Assembly: GCA_001661245.1 (NCBI GenBank)
Contig: KV454015.1
Coordinates: 855,501-919,500 of the forward strand
DNA length: 64,000 nt
DNA from: Pachysolen tannophilus NRRL Y-2460
Lineage: Eukaryota > Ascomycota > Pichiomycetes > Alaninales > Pachysolenaceae
Direction of reading: 5' to 3'
The position numbers and the translations under genes are program-made. Of this stretch, positions 30,339 to 41,400 are shown in pieces. The notes beneath the pieces were generated by a model. It searched no databases, had not been told where the DNA came from, and saw only the letters and a program-made list of their open reading frames with translations. Each line of letters begins with the position of its first letter. The first letter of the stretch is position 1.

Positions 30339-31245
30339 ATGACTACTTATTTAACGATACTCAGCACAAATAATTTCAGGCCAACTGTTATTTGCAGTGA
30401 TATGATAATTTCAACAACTTTTCTTTATCCCATTGCAGTATGTATTTACAGTTACACAGCGGCGGTTAACATGAATTGAATTTGTCTCGGTACTAATAAA
30501 GTTATAATGTCTTTTGATCTGTTAGGGAATTTTCCATTTAATGTTCCATGTGAAAATATGGCCGTTTGTATTTAGTATCATTTTATCACATTTATTGGTA
30601 TTATTTGTGATCTTCGTGTTCCTATTTATGGCACTATATCCCATTCAAAGTTTTGTATTTTTTTTTGTACAAGGTCCAACTTCTTTGTATACATCGTTGC
30701 TCTTAGTTTTGCAAGAATCAACTTCGATAACCAATAGCTTAAGTGAATTATTTTTATTTCCAACCCCTTCGAAGAAATTGTTCGATATGATTTTATTTTC
30801 TCAAGGTTATTCAAGATTCCTTATTCAGGGAAAATTGAACAATTATGACAAAGTTGGCATCGTACTCAAGATTAAAAATGCATTATTCATAATTCCAAGA
30901 AAAATTATTTATCCCACTTGGATTATCCCAATTTTGGTTGTATTTCTATTGAACATGATCCCTTTAATTGGTCCTATTTTGGTTATAGTGGTTCGAGCTT
31001 CTACTATAGGACCCAAATACCATCAGCGTTACTTTACCTTAAAATATCATAGAGATGAACGTCAAAAGAAAAAAATGGAGCATATCCAGTTCAGAAGGGG
31101 ACAGTACATAGGTTATGGTATTGTTGCAGCTAGCTTGGAGGCTTTACCTATTTTAGGATTTTTCTTTAAGTTTACTAATTTTATCGGAGCAAGTTTGTGG
31201 TGTTGCGATATGTTGAAACATGAAAAAGAAGCAAAAAGCACGTAG
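30339..31245 (+). CDS. LDS/RRT8-like membrane protein (EI24 fold), two exons
   Basis: Exon 1 is 30339-30437 (33 codons), intron 30438-30525 has donor GTATGT, branch TACTAAT (30491-30497) and acceptor TTAG, exon 2 is 30526-31245; total about 272 aa. The junction is in phase and rebuilds LYPIAGIFHLM, matching the family's N-terminal P-x-x-G-I motif. Four hydrophobic stretches are seen (about 37-60, 62-85, 155-180, 230-250) and the family block LNMIPLIGPILVIVVRASTIGPKYHQRYF, then a GYGIVAASLEALPILGFFF helix. S. cerevisiae Lds1, Lds2 and Rrt8 act at spore-wall lipid droplets. Which paralogue this matches is unclear. It is convergent with RAP1. Confidence 0.7.
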
Positions 31246-31490
31246 TTAGATAATAGCAAAATAAAGGGAAATATTTATCAGCAAATTCCAAAATTGTATT
31301 AAGCATAAAATATCTGTGTAAGAAAGTTAAATTTAAAACAAAAGTAAAAAAAAAGATCGTAAGAAACAAAACACAAATGAGGCTCTTCATCCGAAATTAT
31401 TCAAAATATCCCAAAAACCAAATGAATGGTTTCATATAAAAATACAACATACATTTACATATATAACAATTCATAAGTATATATGGCAAT

Positions 31491-33529
31491 TCAAGAATAA
31501 TGTTCTTTTAAAAACTTTCTTCTAAATTTGATGGTTTTAAGTCCATGAAGTTTTACCAACAGTTTAACTTTATTTGGCTGACTATGGAAATTTTGTAGTA
31601 TTTCATCATCTTCATCAGAAAAAATTCCAACTATTCCTTTTGGTGGGTTTAATCCTGTTTTCAAATAAATCTTTACGTATTCTGTAAATTTTGATAAATC
31701 ACCAGAAACGCGAAACAAAACCGTCTCACTGAAATCTGTGGAAATACCTAGTTCTTTTTCAAATAGCTGGCAAATTTCAGATCCATTATCAGTAGTACTT
31801 GAGTCGATTAGACTAGAAAGTCTACTGATGAACAGTTTTGGACCAGAAGATGACAATATTTCTGATGAAATAAATTTATCTTCTTTCACTTTCTCAGATT
31901 CCTGCCAATCACTATCATCAGATACATCAGGGACCTCTTCCTCTCCTTCAACAATCAGTTGTTGTTCTTGAAGCTTTTCAGACTGATTTTTACTATCATT
32001 AACATCATTTTCAGTTTCCTTGTCTAATTTACTATCTAAATCATTAGTTTCCAGTCTCTTATGTCCCACTTTACTAGGTGAAACATCAGTTGCCCGATCG
32101 TCATTACTATTAGCTGGATTAGAGGTTTTCAAAACTTTAGATGCACTTTGTAAACCATCCAACGTAGCTCTACGCTTCGCTGATGATTCAGGAATAGGCG
32201 ACGCTCTTGCCGATTGGAAAACATCATCACCGGGATGTTCATGACGGCGGTCTTTTCTAGTTTCTTTTAATAAAACATTCACGGCAACTGGTTCAATATC
32301 AGCCTCTTCGCATTTTTCGTAATAATTCAAATACTTTTGGATACCGTAAACTGATATAAATTTTCTATACCTATCTCTCCAAGATAATTTTGAATGATCA
32401 GGATAAGTACCAGCCAAGTTATCAAAGAATTTACTAGTAGTCCATGTAACAATTTCTTTCCCTTCTTTATTGGTAGTTATCATTGCACTTTCTGTTATTT
32501 TCTTCGCCAATATATAATCATCATCTGCGGTAAAAGGAGTTGACCTATTTATTGTCAAGGCAAGATCGCTAGTCTTGATCAATTCATTATTACTATCTTT
32601 GATTAAATTATTGTTTGAATCAACTTGATAAACATATTTCAATCTTGGTTCTAAATATTGTTTAAACCTTGAACGTATAGATACTGCAGTTCTATTTTTA
32701 AGATTTTTGCTAATATCGTTATAAAGAGTATAACCTTTCCTATTTCTAGGATGCTTTCTAACTTCTTCCAAGATATATTCATCTTCTTCTTCTGTAAAAG
32801 CATTCTTTCTCAGAAGATTCTCTTGCAGCTGTCTACCCAGCTGGCTACTTGAGATAGGAGTACCTTCACCTATCGTTCCCGCTGCAGAATCAGAAGCAGA
32901 ATTAGAAACAGCAGCAGCAGTAGCAGCAGTAGCAGTAGCAGTAGCTGCTGCTGCAGATCTGGCTTTAGCATTAGGAGCTTCTTTTGATTTAACTGGAGTT
33001 GTAATCTCGTGTTTTGATCCCAGCTCTTTGGATGGGGAAACAGAAACTACCTTTGGCTCCTTAGTAGGGTTCACTAATTTGAAATAGTTTAAATTCAACG
33101 TGGTTCTTTCTCTTATACATTCAAAAACATAAATAGGATTAAAATAACGCGAAGATGGAATGAACGGGTCATCATAATCCTCCGATGAAGTCAATACGAT
33201 AATTGATGTTAAAATTTGTGGATTTTCCTTAATATCTTCGGGTAATAACCTATTAATCACCCTTCCACCTTCTTCTTGGATCAACTTTGTCAATTTAATC
33301 AATTCTGGCTCATCCTCTGGAATTAAAAACACATATGGTTCATTAAGTGCATTTGTAAATAATTCATGGTCACTATGACAAATTTAGTAGTGAGTATTTG
33401 AGTTGATAAGAAAAAAAAAAAAAAAAAAAAACAAACATTACAATATAATAACAATACTTACTAGTTAGCAGAACTATTCTTATGAGGTGACTCTTTATTT
33501 GAATCTGGTAAAGACACAAAGTCTGTCAT
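31491..33529 (-). CDS. RAP1: Telomere and promoter-binding protein Rap1, two exons
   Basis: Exon 1 is 33529-33462 (22 codons plus 2 bases), intron 33461-33373 (GTAAGT donor, TACTAAA-like branch, ATAG acceptor), exon 2 33372-31491; 649 aa. The splice restores NSSANYDHELFTNALNEPYVFLIP, the start of the BRCT domain (about 33-105). A Thr/Ala-rich linker follows. Two Myb-type DNA-binding repeats are at about 208-266 (FTEEEDEYILEEV, SIRSRFKQYL) and 300-380 (FTADDDYILAKKI, WRDRYRKFI). The last 110 residues resemble the RCT protein-interaction domain. Rap1 binds telomere repeats and ribosomal gene promoters. The promoter holds an array of Rap1-like half-sites, suggesting self-control. Confidence 0.93.
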
Positions 33530-34047
33530 TATCCAAGGCAATTATTCTTTTCTATTAACAATGAAGATAATGTCTTTTAAAAAAATAACAAATTATTAAT
33601 TTTAATTATCTAATTAACATACAATATTTATCTATCTAAGTGGTGTAGAATTTTTTTTGGGGGGGGGAAGGGGCCTGGTGTGATATTTAAAGGTTCACAC
33701 CAAAAAAAATATTAAAAAAAAAAAAAATTTGAAAATGAAAACAAACTGGTAAAAACAGACTTCCTAAATAAGTAAGTGTGGCCTAATATTTATTGAGCAA
33801 ATGCCAAATCCGGAATTTCGGAAAAAACACCACATGCACCACCCACACCACGTGTATACCTCCGCACACCAGTCACACCAGTCACACCACATACACCACA
33901 TACACCACAGCAAACCATACGTACCACCTCACACCATGTGCACCACATACACCACATACACCACATACACCATTTCACACCATTTCACACCACTTCACAC
34001 CACTTCACACCAATCACATAGATTTATATGAATGAAAAGAAATTAGA
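33530..34047. promoter_or_regulatory. RAP1 promoter / DBP3 3' flank with CA-rich array
   Basis: RAP1 and DBP3 are in tandem, so this is RAP1's promoter. It holds a G run at 33659-33668, a perfect 7-bp inverted repeat GGTGTGA/TCACACC (33677-33683, 33695-33701), an A-rich stretch, and the CA-rich array 33827-34017. Confidence 0.6.
33827..34017. repeat. ACACCACAT-type minisatellite (9-10 bp period)
   Basis: About 190 bp. Units of ACACCACAT dominate (33885-33909 and 33940-33971), with ACACCAGTC variants before, then four 10-bp units of the form A(T/C)TTCACACC (33972-34012). On the minus strand the core reads ATGTGGTGT. Several frames stay open across it only because the repeat lacks stops; it is not coding. 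Confidence 0.85.
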
Positions 34048-35604
34048 TTAATCAAATTTAATTTTTTTAGCTTTAACATTCATATCAACGTTTTTGAAAA
34101 AAGCACCATAGGCACCATGTTCTTTCTTCTTAGTGTGTCCTCCGAATTTCATTAATTCGTCAGGTACCGGTTGATCACCAGACCTCAATACGTTCATTAA
34201 AGCTCCACTCAAATGTTTTTCATGTTCTGTGAATAAAGTATGAGAAATACCTGTTTTACCTGCTCTTCCAGTTCTTCCAATTCTATGAACATAATCTTCT
34301 ATTGTCAATGGGAAAGTTAAGTTAATAACTACTTTAACGTTTGGTATATCCAATCCTCTAGCAGCAACATCAGTTGCTAACAATAAGTTTGTTTTGCCAT
34401 TTTTAAAATCATCCAAAGATTGAGTTCTTTGTTGTTGAGATAAATCTCCATGGATAGCAGCAACTTTAAAACCTTTATATTGTAAAGTTTTTTCAACTCT
34501 AGTAGCTTCTTTCTTATATAATGCAAAAATTAAAATTTTATCATTCAGATTTTTACCAGATTGATATTTATGTAATAAATTTATCAAGATTTTTTCCTTA
34601 TTAAAAGGATCAACAACTTCAACAATTTGGGTGATTCTCTTATTTGCAGATAATTCATCTCTATTACCTATTGAAATTCTTATTGGAGACTTCATAAAAG
34701 TTGAAGCTAATTCTCTAACTTCTTTTGGCCATGTTGCAGTAAACATTAAAGTTTGTCTATTAATTGAATTTGTCTTTGAAATGATTTTTTTAATATCTTC
34801 TTCAAAACCTTTTTCAAGCATTCTATCAGCCTCATCCAAAACTAAATAATTAATTTTACTCAAATTAATTGAACCTTCTTCCATTAAATCTAATAATCTA
34901 CCTGGAGTTGCAATTACACAATTAGAAGTCTTGACTGATTTTCTTTGCTCATCTTTAGAAACACCTCCATAGATACAAGTACAACTTAAACCAGTAATAT
35001 CAGTTAATATTTTCAAATTATCATAGATTTGGGAAGCCAATTCTCTTGTTGGAGATATCACCAACACTTGTAAATCTTTCTTATTCCCAGTAGTCAAGAT
35101 ATGATTAATTGCAGGGACTCCAAACGCAAACGTTTTCCCTGATCCAGTTTCAGCAACACCAACCACATCTTTCTTCTGTAATAAATACGGCCATGAAACA
35201 GACTGAATCGGTGTTGGTTTTGGAAATTCAGAAATTTTCAGTAAAATCTTAGAATCAATTTTCCCCTTTAAAATATCAAATGACAAGATAGGTTTTAAAC
35301 CAAGATTTGATGCATCTTCAACTTTTACCTCGTTATCCTTCAAGAAAGCATCCGCATCCACTTGTGAAACTTCTTCCCCTGCATCAACATCAATCTCAAT
35401 CTCGCTCTTTTTTTCTTCAACTTCCACCAGTCTATTTTCTTCACGTTCTTTCTTATGTTTCTTGTGTTTTTTATCTTTCTTCTCCTTCTTCTCCTTCTTC
35501 TCCTTTTTATGTAACTTATCTTTCTTCGACTTCTTCTTCAACGAAACCTCCTCTTCAACATCCTCACTCTTTCTCTTTCTGTCCTTCAACTTATCAGACC
35601 CCAT
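34048..35604 (-). CDS. DBP3: DEAD-box RNA helicase Dbp3
   Basis: 518 aa from ATG 35604; yeast Dbp3 has 523. A nucleolar ATPase for 27S pre-rRNA processing and 60S assembly. The N-terminus (about 1-60) is a run of Lys/Glu units ([17 protein letters not shown]) typical of Dbp3. Helicase motifs in order: Q motif [17 protein letters not shown], Ia SPTRELA, Ib TPGRL, II DEAD, III as TAT (usually SAT), [35 protein letters not shown]. The C-terminus [16 protein letters not shown] also matches Dbp3. Two in-frame CTG codons (34546 and 35239) lie where relatives do not carry Leu. Confidence 0.93.
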   Translation of the reverse strand: MGSDKLKDRKRKSEDVEEEVSLKKKSKKDKLHKKEKKEKKEKKDKKHKKHKKEREENRLVEVEEKKSEIEIDVDAGEEVSQVDADAFLKDNEVKVEDASNLGLKPILSFDILKGKIDSKILLKISEFPKPTPIQSVSWPYLLQKKDVVGVAETGSGKTFAFGVPAINHILTTGNKKDLQVLVISPTRELASQIYDNLKILTDITGLSCTCIYGGVSKDEQRKSVKTSNCVIATPGRLLDLMEEGSINLSKINYLVLDEADRMLEKGFEEDIKKIISKTNSINRQTLMFTATWPKEVRELASTFMKSPIRISIGNRDELSANKRITQIVEVVDPFNKEKILINLLHKYQSGKNLNDKILIFALYKKEATRVEKTLQYKGFKVAAIHGDLSQQQRTQSLDDFKNGKTNLLLATDVAARGLDIPNVKVVINLTFPLTIEDYVHRIGRTGRAGKTGISHTLFTEHEKHLSGALMNVLRSGDQPVPDELMKFGGHTKKKEHGAYGAFFKNVDMNVKAKKIKFD

Positions 35605-36303
35605 TCTTCAATCAAAATTTTTCACTTCCAAACTAAAAATCTATAAACAATAATACCAACTTCTTTATGGGATGAAAAAATTTTTTTTTTTTTTTCTTTC
35701 TTTTTTTTTTATCAAGATGAGATAATCTCTCGCTAAAAACTGAAAAAGGAAATAGCAAAACCATATTAGGAAACTAATTAATTGATAACCTAATTAGGAA
35801 GTCCAGCGATTTTCTTCTGGAAAAACTAAAAAAAAATTTGTAAGATGATGATAGATCAGCGGATAAAACTTGAAAAATAGGTGATGGGGATGATTAATAA
35901 GTAGATAAATAAATATATTATTGATATCTTTTTTCTATTTTTTCTTGTTGTTTTCTTTTTTTTCTCAAGTTGATCAGATAAAAGAGGATAGTGAGGTTTA
36001 TTAGTTGTTTGATTGAGATAATTTTGGAAAATTATAGAGTTCTTATCTTAGAGTTTGCGGAAGGCAATCATTGGTATTAAACCCGTATAAAAAGAGGTAA
36101 AAAACATCAGATCTTTTCTTTTATACCACGTATACATCTACGTGTTCATAAACAATTACAATAAATACTCATTAATAAATATATATATATATTTATATAT
36201 ATATATATATATACTATAAATCTGTATATTTGGGCTTGAAGGTAATTTGAAGTTTGAGTATTGTGTATTCAAGTTAGGTATCAGAAATCGGATAAGGTTT
36301 AGT
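35605..36303. other. Divergent promoter DBP3/ERO1
   Basis: T/A runs near DBP3, TA repeats at about 36179-36213 near ERO1 and the paired TACGTG sites at 36127-36145. No gene was seen. Confidence 0.5.
36127..36145. promoter_or_regulatory. Paired TACGTG elements, candidate UPRE of ERO1
   Basis: CACGTA (36127-36132) and TACGTGT (36139-36145) form an inverted pair around TACATC, about 160 bp upstream of the ERO1 ATG. TACGTGT is the UPRE-2 type core recognised by Hac1 in S. cerevisiae, and ERO1 is a classical unfolded-protein-response target. Another bZIP or bHLH factor could bind the same core. Confidence 0.5.
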
Positions 36304-38079
36304 ATGAGGTGGTTTCATAGTGGAATAGTAGTATTATTGTTGGTTATAATTACAACGGTATCGGGGATAAAACCTCCTGTTAATAGCAATGTCAATGCGA
36401 ATTCTCCCTCATTACATGAGTTTCGTGATTCTCCATTTAATGATATAGACAGCTTTCATAACTCAGTAATTGAAGGCTCATCTGATATTACGTTTCAACA
36501 AATTGATGATGTTAATACTGTAATTAGATCAACTTTGAAAAAAATTGTTAATGAACCTTTTTTCAAAATATTTAAATTAAATTTATACAAATCTTGTCCT
36601 TTTTGGAAAGATGAAGGTTTCTGTTTGTATCGTTCATGTGCTGTGGATACTATAAATGATTGGTCTGAATTACCTGAAATATGGCAACCAGAAAATTTGG
36701 GTAAATTGGAGAAATCAAAAAATGGACTGGAAACAAGAGAACATAAGAAAAATTTGGTTGGTAATTTAAGTGATGATGAATGTATTGATGAGATTAAAGA
36801 CAATGATTATTGCGAAATCGATGGTGATGATGATGAAGATTGTGTTTATGTCAATTTAGTTGATAATCCTGAAAGATTCACTGGATATGGTGGTGAACAA
36901 TCATTTCAAATTTGGAAGGCTATTTATGAAGAAAATTGTTTTTATAGTTCTCAAAAGGATAATGGATTAGATAAAAATGATAATGAAATTGATCAATGTA
37001 TTGAAAAACAAATTTTTTATAAATTAGTTAGTGGTATGCATTCTTCAATTTCTACACATTTAACAAACGAATATTTGAATTTAAAAACAAAAGAATATGA
37101 ACCAAATTTGTTACAATTCATGTTTAAAGTTGGTAACTTCCGTGAAAGATTGGAAAATATGTATTTGAATTATATCTTAGTTGTGAAATCTTTAATTAAA
37201 ATTTATCAATTTCATGTCTTGGATAAATTATCATTATGTGGTCCTGAATTTTCAGATAAAGAAGTTGAATTGAAAGAAGATTTGAAAAATTTAATTGAAC
37301 CATTTTTATCTCTTTCGAAAACTAGTGAAAATAGTGCAGTCTTATTTGATGAAGATTCTTTATTCCAAGAGTCTAACGCAGATGAATTAAAAAATGAATT
37401 CAAGACAAGATTCAGAAATGTTTCATCCATCATGGATTGCGTACATTGCGAAAGATGTAGATTATGGGGGAAATTACAAACTATTGGTTATGGAACTTCA
37501 TTAAAAATTTTATTTGAATTAAATGATAAAAATTTACAAGATAAAAATTTTGAATTACAGAAAATTGAATTAATTGCTTTGATAAATACATTCGATAGAT
37601 TAAGTAAAGGTATTGAATCTGTTATGAATTTTGAATCGATGTTCATAAAGGGTCTTAACGAAGAAAGCTTAGAAACTGGTGGGGATGATCTGGCTCTCGA
37701 GCAAGAAGTAATAAATTTAGATAAAGATAGTTTTAGACTTCCGTCTTTTGAAGATAATGATGATTCTGTTTCCCATTCCAAAAAGTTTGATACGGGAAAA
37801 CTGGATAATCGAAATTATGGTTCCTCATATGAAAACTCTTTTAAAAATAGAAAAACTCTCAAAGAATCTTTTTCGGAAGAAATTGAAAATGTTAAAGAAG
37901 CCTTAAAGTTAATATGGTTTTCTTATACTTCGCTCCCTAGAATTATATACTCTTTAGTGGTAGTGAAATTAAACTATTATTGGAATATGTTCATTGGAAG
38001 ATCCCAATATTATGATGCTAATCAGCACTTCAAAGAATTGTTTACCGTCAGTACAACAACTCACAGAGATGAATTATAA
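36304..38079 (+). CDS. ERO1: ER thiol oxidase Ero1
   Basis: 591 aa from ATG 36304; the frame is open 19 codons upstream but begins with TTG, and this ATG opens a signal peptide (residues 1-22, WFHSGIVVLLLVIITTVSG). Ero1 reoxidises protein disulfide isomerase with FAD and oxygen. Seen: the N-terminal Cys block SCPFWKDEGFC (98 on), WSELPEIWQPEN, FTGYGGEQSFQIW, the shuttle/active site CVHCERC (C379, C382, C385) with the following KLQTIGYGTSLKILFEL. An acidic Asp/Glu-rich insertion is near residue 190. The protein ends HRDEL, a retrieval-type signal that S. cerevisiae Ero1 lacks. Confidence 0.94.
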   Translation: MRWFHSGIVVLLLVIITTVSGIKPPVNSNVNANSPSLHEFRDSPFNDIDSFHNSVIEGSSDITFQQIDDVNTVIRSTLKKIVNEPFFKIFKLNLYKSCPFWKDEGFCLYRSCAVDTINDWSELPEIWQPENLGKLEKSKNGLETREHKKNLVGNLSDDECIDEIKDNDYCEIDGDDDEDCVYVNLVDNPERFTGYGGEQSFQIWKAIYEENCFYSSQKDNGLDKNDNEIDQCIEKQIFYKLVSGMHSSISTHLTNEYLNLKTKEYEPNLLQFMFKVGNFRERLENMYLNYILVVKSLIKIYQFHVLDKLSLCGPEFSDKEVELKEDLKNLIEPFLSLSKTSENSAVLFDEDSLFQESNADELKNEFKTRFRNVSSIMDCVHCERCRLWGKLQTIGYGTSLKILFELNDKNLQDKNFELQKIELIALINTFDRLSKGIESVMNFESMFIKGLNEESLETGGDDLALEQEVINLDKDSFRLPSFEDNDDSVSHSKKFDTGKLDNRNYGSSYENSFKNRKTLKESFSEEIENVKEALKLIWFSYTSLPRIIYSLVVVKLNYYWNMFIGRSQYYDANQHFKELFTVSTTTHRDEL

Positions 38080-38443
38080 ATAAAGAACCTCAAAAGGAAA
38101 AAAGAAAAACTACATAGTTGTGTATATATCGTCTTTTCGTTTTTCAGTAATGTAAAATAGACTAATATTAAGGTTTAAAAAAAGAATTATACATTTTATT
38201 TATATCTTGCTTTTCGCTCAATTGACTGAGTTTGTTAATCGTTTATTGGGGACAGCTTATACGTAGATAAAGTCACGTACATAAAGACATCAAAAAATGC
38301 AAAAAAATAAGAAAACTATTACATATATGAATACAGAAAGAAAAAAATAATACATAAACCAATGAGAGTAATTCTATAATTCCTTCTCATCTCATAATCT
38401 AAAAAGAAAATTTTTGATTTTACCGTTCTTTTGCATAATGTAT
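38080..38443. other. Convergent 3' region ERO1/SAC3
   Basis: 364 bp of A/T-rich sequence between two stop codons; no gene or repeat of note. Confidence 0.5.
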
Positions 38444-41400
38444 TCAATGTTCGGATTTGCGAGACTTTCGAAGAACACTAGCAGCTAATTTTCTTAATTC
38501 CGTAGCTTGAGATTCGATGGTAGTAGAAGGCTGTAGTGGGAAACCAGATAAGCTAGATTTGTGATTGCTATCGCCTTTAAATATTGGATGATGTCTTTCA
38601 TAAGCCAGCCGTAAAGGAGTAGATGTTAAAAACAATTTACTATTGTTAACACAGCTATTCTTCTCACTTTTTCTATTATCCACTGAGATCAAACTTTCTG
38701 GTGCCTCAGATTTCACACTGGCGTTAGCACTATTTAACCAAATCCTCTTTGGTGATAATGATTTCAAGTCTAATGAGGGTGAATTTGGAATAAATCGAGA
38801 TCTGATGAAAGAGATTCTTTTCCTCCTCTTTTCTTCTAATTTATATTTTTTCATGAGTTCTCGCTCCATTTGCACAGAAGATATATTACTCGACAAGCCT
38901 GATAAAAGATGATGTTGAGTTTGATCAAATTTCCCTATGTTCAATGATTGCTGTTGTATTGACTCCAGATTTTTTGGATTTAACTCTTCATTGACATTAT
39001 GAGCTAATTTTGACAAACCGTTTGTTAATTTTTGAAGAGAATTTTCACCTTCGATAACACCTGGAATACCATTGTTTCTATATAAAGCCATATCACAAAT
39101 TGAAATTGACGAAATATAATTGGAATAAGTAACTGAGTTATACTGCGAAAGTTTCAATAACTCGTTAACTTCCTTTAATGAAATATTGGAATTCGAATAA
39201 TCATAATATAGAATCAATATACTAACTTTGAATTTGCAATATTTCTTAATATATTCAGTCACTTTTGCCAATACTTTACCATCCGAATTCAATTTTGTTT
39301 TAATGGAAACATTATCATCCTTTTCAGTTACACCAAATTGGAAAATCAAACATGAAACATCTTTAAAAGACTGTTCTTCATTAAACTTGTGAGGTAATCC
39401 TGCTAATTTGATTTCAACTTTATCGTTTTGTATTAATTTTTGGAAAGTTTCGTCATGCTCATTTTTTTGTAAACTTAAAACTCTTATCAACCACTGTGAA
39501 AATATTGAGCACCAATCTTTAAGTAAAATTAAAATTTTAATATTGCATTTGATTTTCGTTGATATGGCTTGTAGAAAAACGGAATTCATGTCAATTGGGG
39601 AAAATATACCTTCAGATTGCAATATATCCCCCGAATGAAAAGAATCTTCATTGTTCACAGTTCTCTTGAATTTTTTATTCAAAATAACACTGTTATTGAA
39701 ACTGATCTCATGAGGAAATTGTCTTTTGCGGGAAAGAGAAATTGATGATGTATTTACACCACCTAAACTGTTTTGGAATGAGTCAAACTCTTGCCTTCTT
39801 CGGTTTTTGGTATCAGTGATGTCTTTGCATCTTTTTGCTATTGGCATGATAACTCTAATTAGTTTCAACTTTAAAGATCTCTTACGAAAATTTTCCGCCT
39901 TCACTTCTAATAGTGTAATATAGAGCACTTCCGACATGAATGCACTATATAGTTCTTGGCTCAAGTCATTTATTAAGTTTGATCTTTGTCTCTCCGAGAT
40001 TAGAGAATTTAAAATCAGATTCATTTCGACCGTCAATAATTTTGATAACATTTCAGTATAAATCCCCAAAATAGCAGTTTTATATTTTGATGAATTTTTC
40101 ATTAGTTGTGCCGGTGTCTTTATTGGGGGTGTCTCTAGTGATTGTGTAGCCGTTTCCGATTTTGGTTTAATATTATTTTGAAAAATAGGGACAGCATAAC
40201 CCTTCTCAGTTTGTAAAGAAAATTGTGGGACAGAGTATTCTCCTTTAACCTCATTAGGTACGTTATTACTTGGTTTAGCAGACTCATTGAAAGACTGAAA
40301 CTGAAAATTAGGTTTGGATTCTTGTGCTTTGAAAACTGTAGGTTGCAGTTTCATTGACAAAATATTATCGCTGGTAAATTTATTTGATTGTTGTGGCTCC
40401 AGCTTTGGTTGCTGGACTTTAAATTGTGATTTTTGAATTTCATTGTTTTGTGTTGAGGATGGAGAAGCCATTGATATATCCCTAGAAAATTCTGTATTAG
40501 CAGAGGGCATAGCTGAATAATTTTGACTAACAGATTGAGTTCTTCCGAGTAAAGTTGATGATGGTAATACTGAATTTTTTCCAAAATTGTTAGACCCAAT
40601 AGAAACATTGTTATTGTTGTTAAAATTATTGCGATTTCCCCTATTTGCAAAAATATTGAAGTCAACAGATTCAATTCCATCATTAATGAGAAATTTTATA
40701 TTTTGTGTTGAGGAAATTTTTTCATTGGTCCTCAAAGAATATGCTTGTGGATATTTTTCTTTATCTTTTACAAACTGGTATTTAAAAGGATGAAATGATA
40801 TGCATGTCTTTCCATTTTCTTCAGATACGCCTAAGTCATAGTATTCAACAAATTTGACCAATTCCTCTTCAGAATTAAATCCTAACATTTCTTTTAATTG
40901 TAACGCATAATATGGCTTACCACTTGTATGAAAACAACTAGACATAGATTTCAAAGCATAAAATCTAACTTCGTTGAAATGAACTTCTAGTAAACATGTC
41001 ATTAAAACTGGAATTTCTGGATTATTAACTATTTTGAAAAATTCCACAAAAAAATTCAAGCAACCGGGATAATTTTCTGAATCTCTGTTATTTTGTGATA
41101 ATAAACCTCTAAACATTAAAGCTTTTTGAACAAAAGGATCATGGAATATATCATCTGGTAAGCTCTGAGCTAGGTGATCTAATTCTGGTTTCTTATAATA
41201 TGAAAGCAAATAATATGATCTAAACTCAGCTTCATTTTTACATTTCCCTCCCTTTCTTCTAACGTCATCATAAATTTCGTTCAAAGTTTCCAATGATTTA
41301 TTAAGTTGTTCTAATTGCTGTTGTTGAGAATATTCTACATTAGAACCTGCCATTATATGTAAAGTAATTAAATGCATTCTGCAAATTTTTTCAATACAAT

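Noticed and set aside
30508-30576. Apparent 22-codon overlapping uORF (MSFDLL...) before the LDS-like gene
   Set aside because: Lies in and across the intron and exon 2 once the gene is spliced from 30437 to 30526.
33793-34035. Open frames of 60-80 codons across the CA-rich array on both strands
   Set aside because: They follow the repeat period, encode His/Thr/Cys-Trp repeats in different frames and have no family signature.
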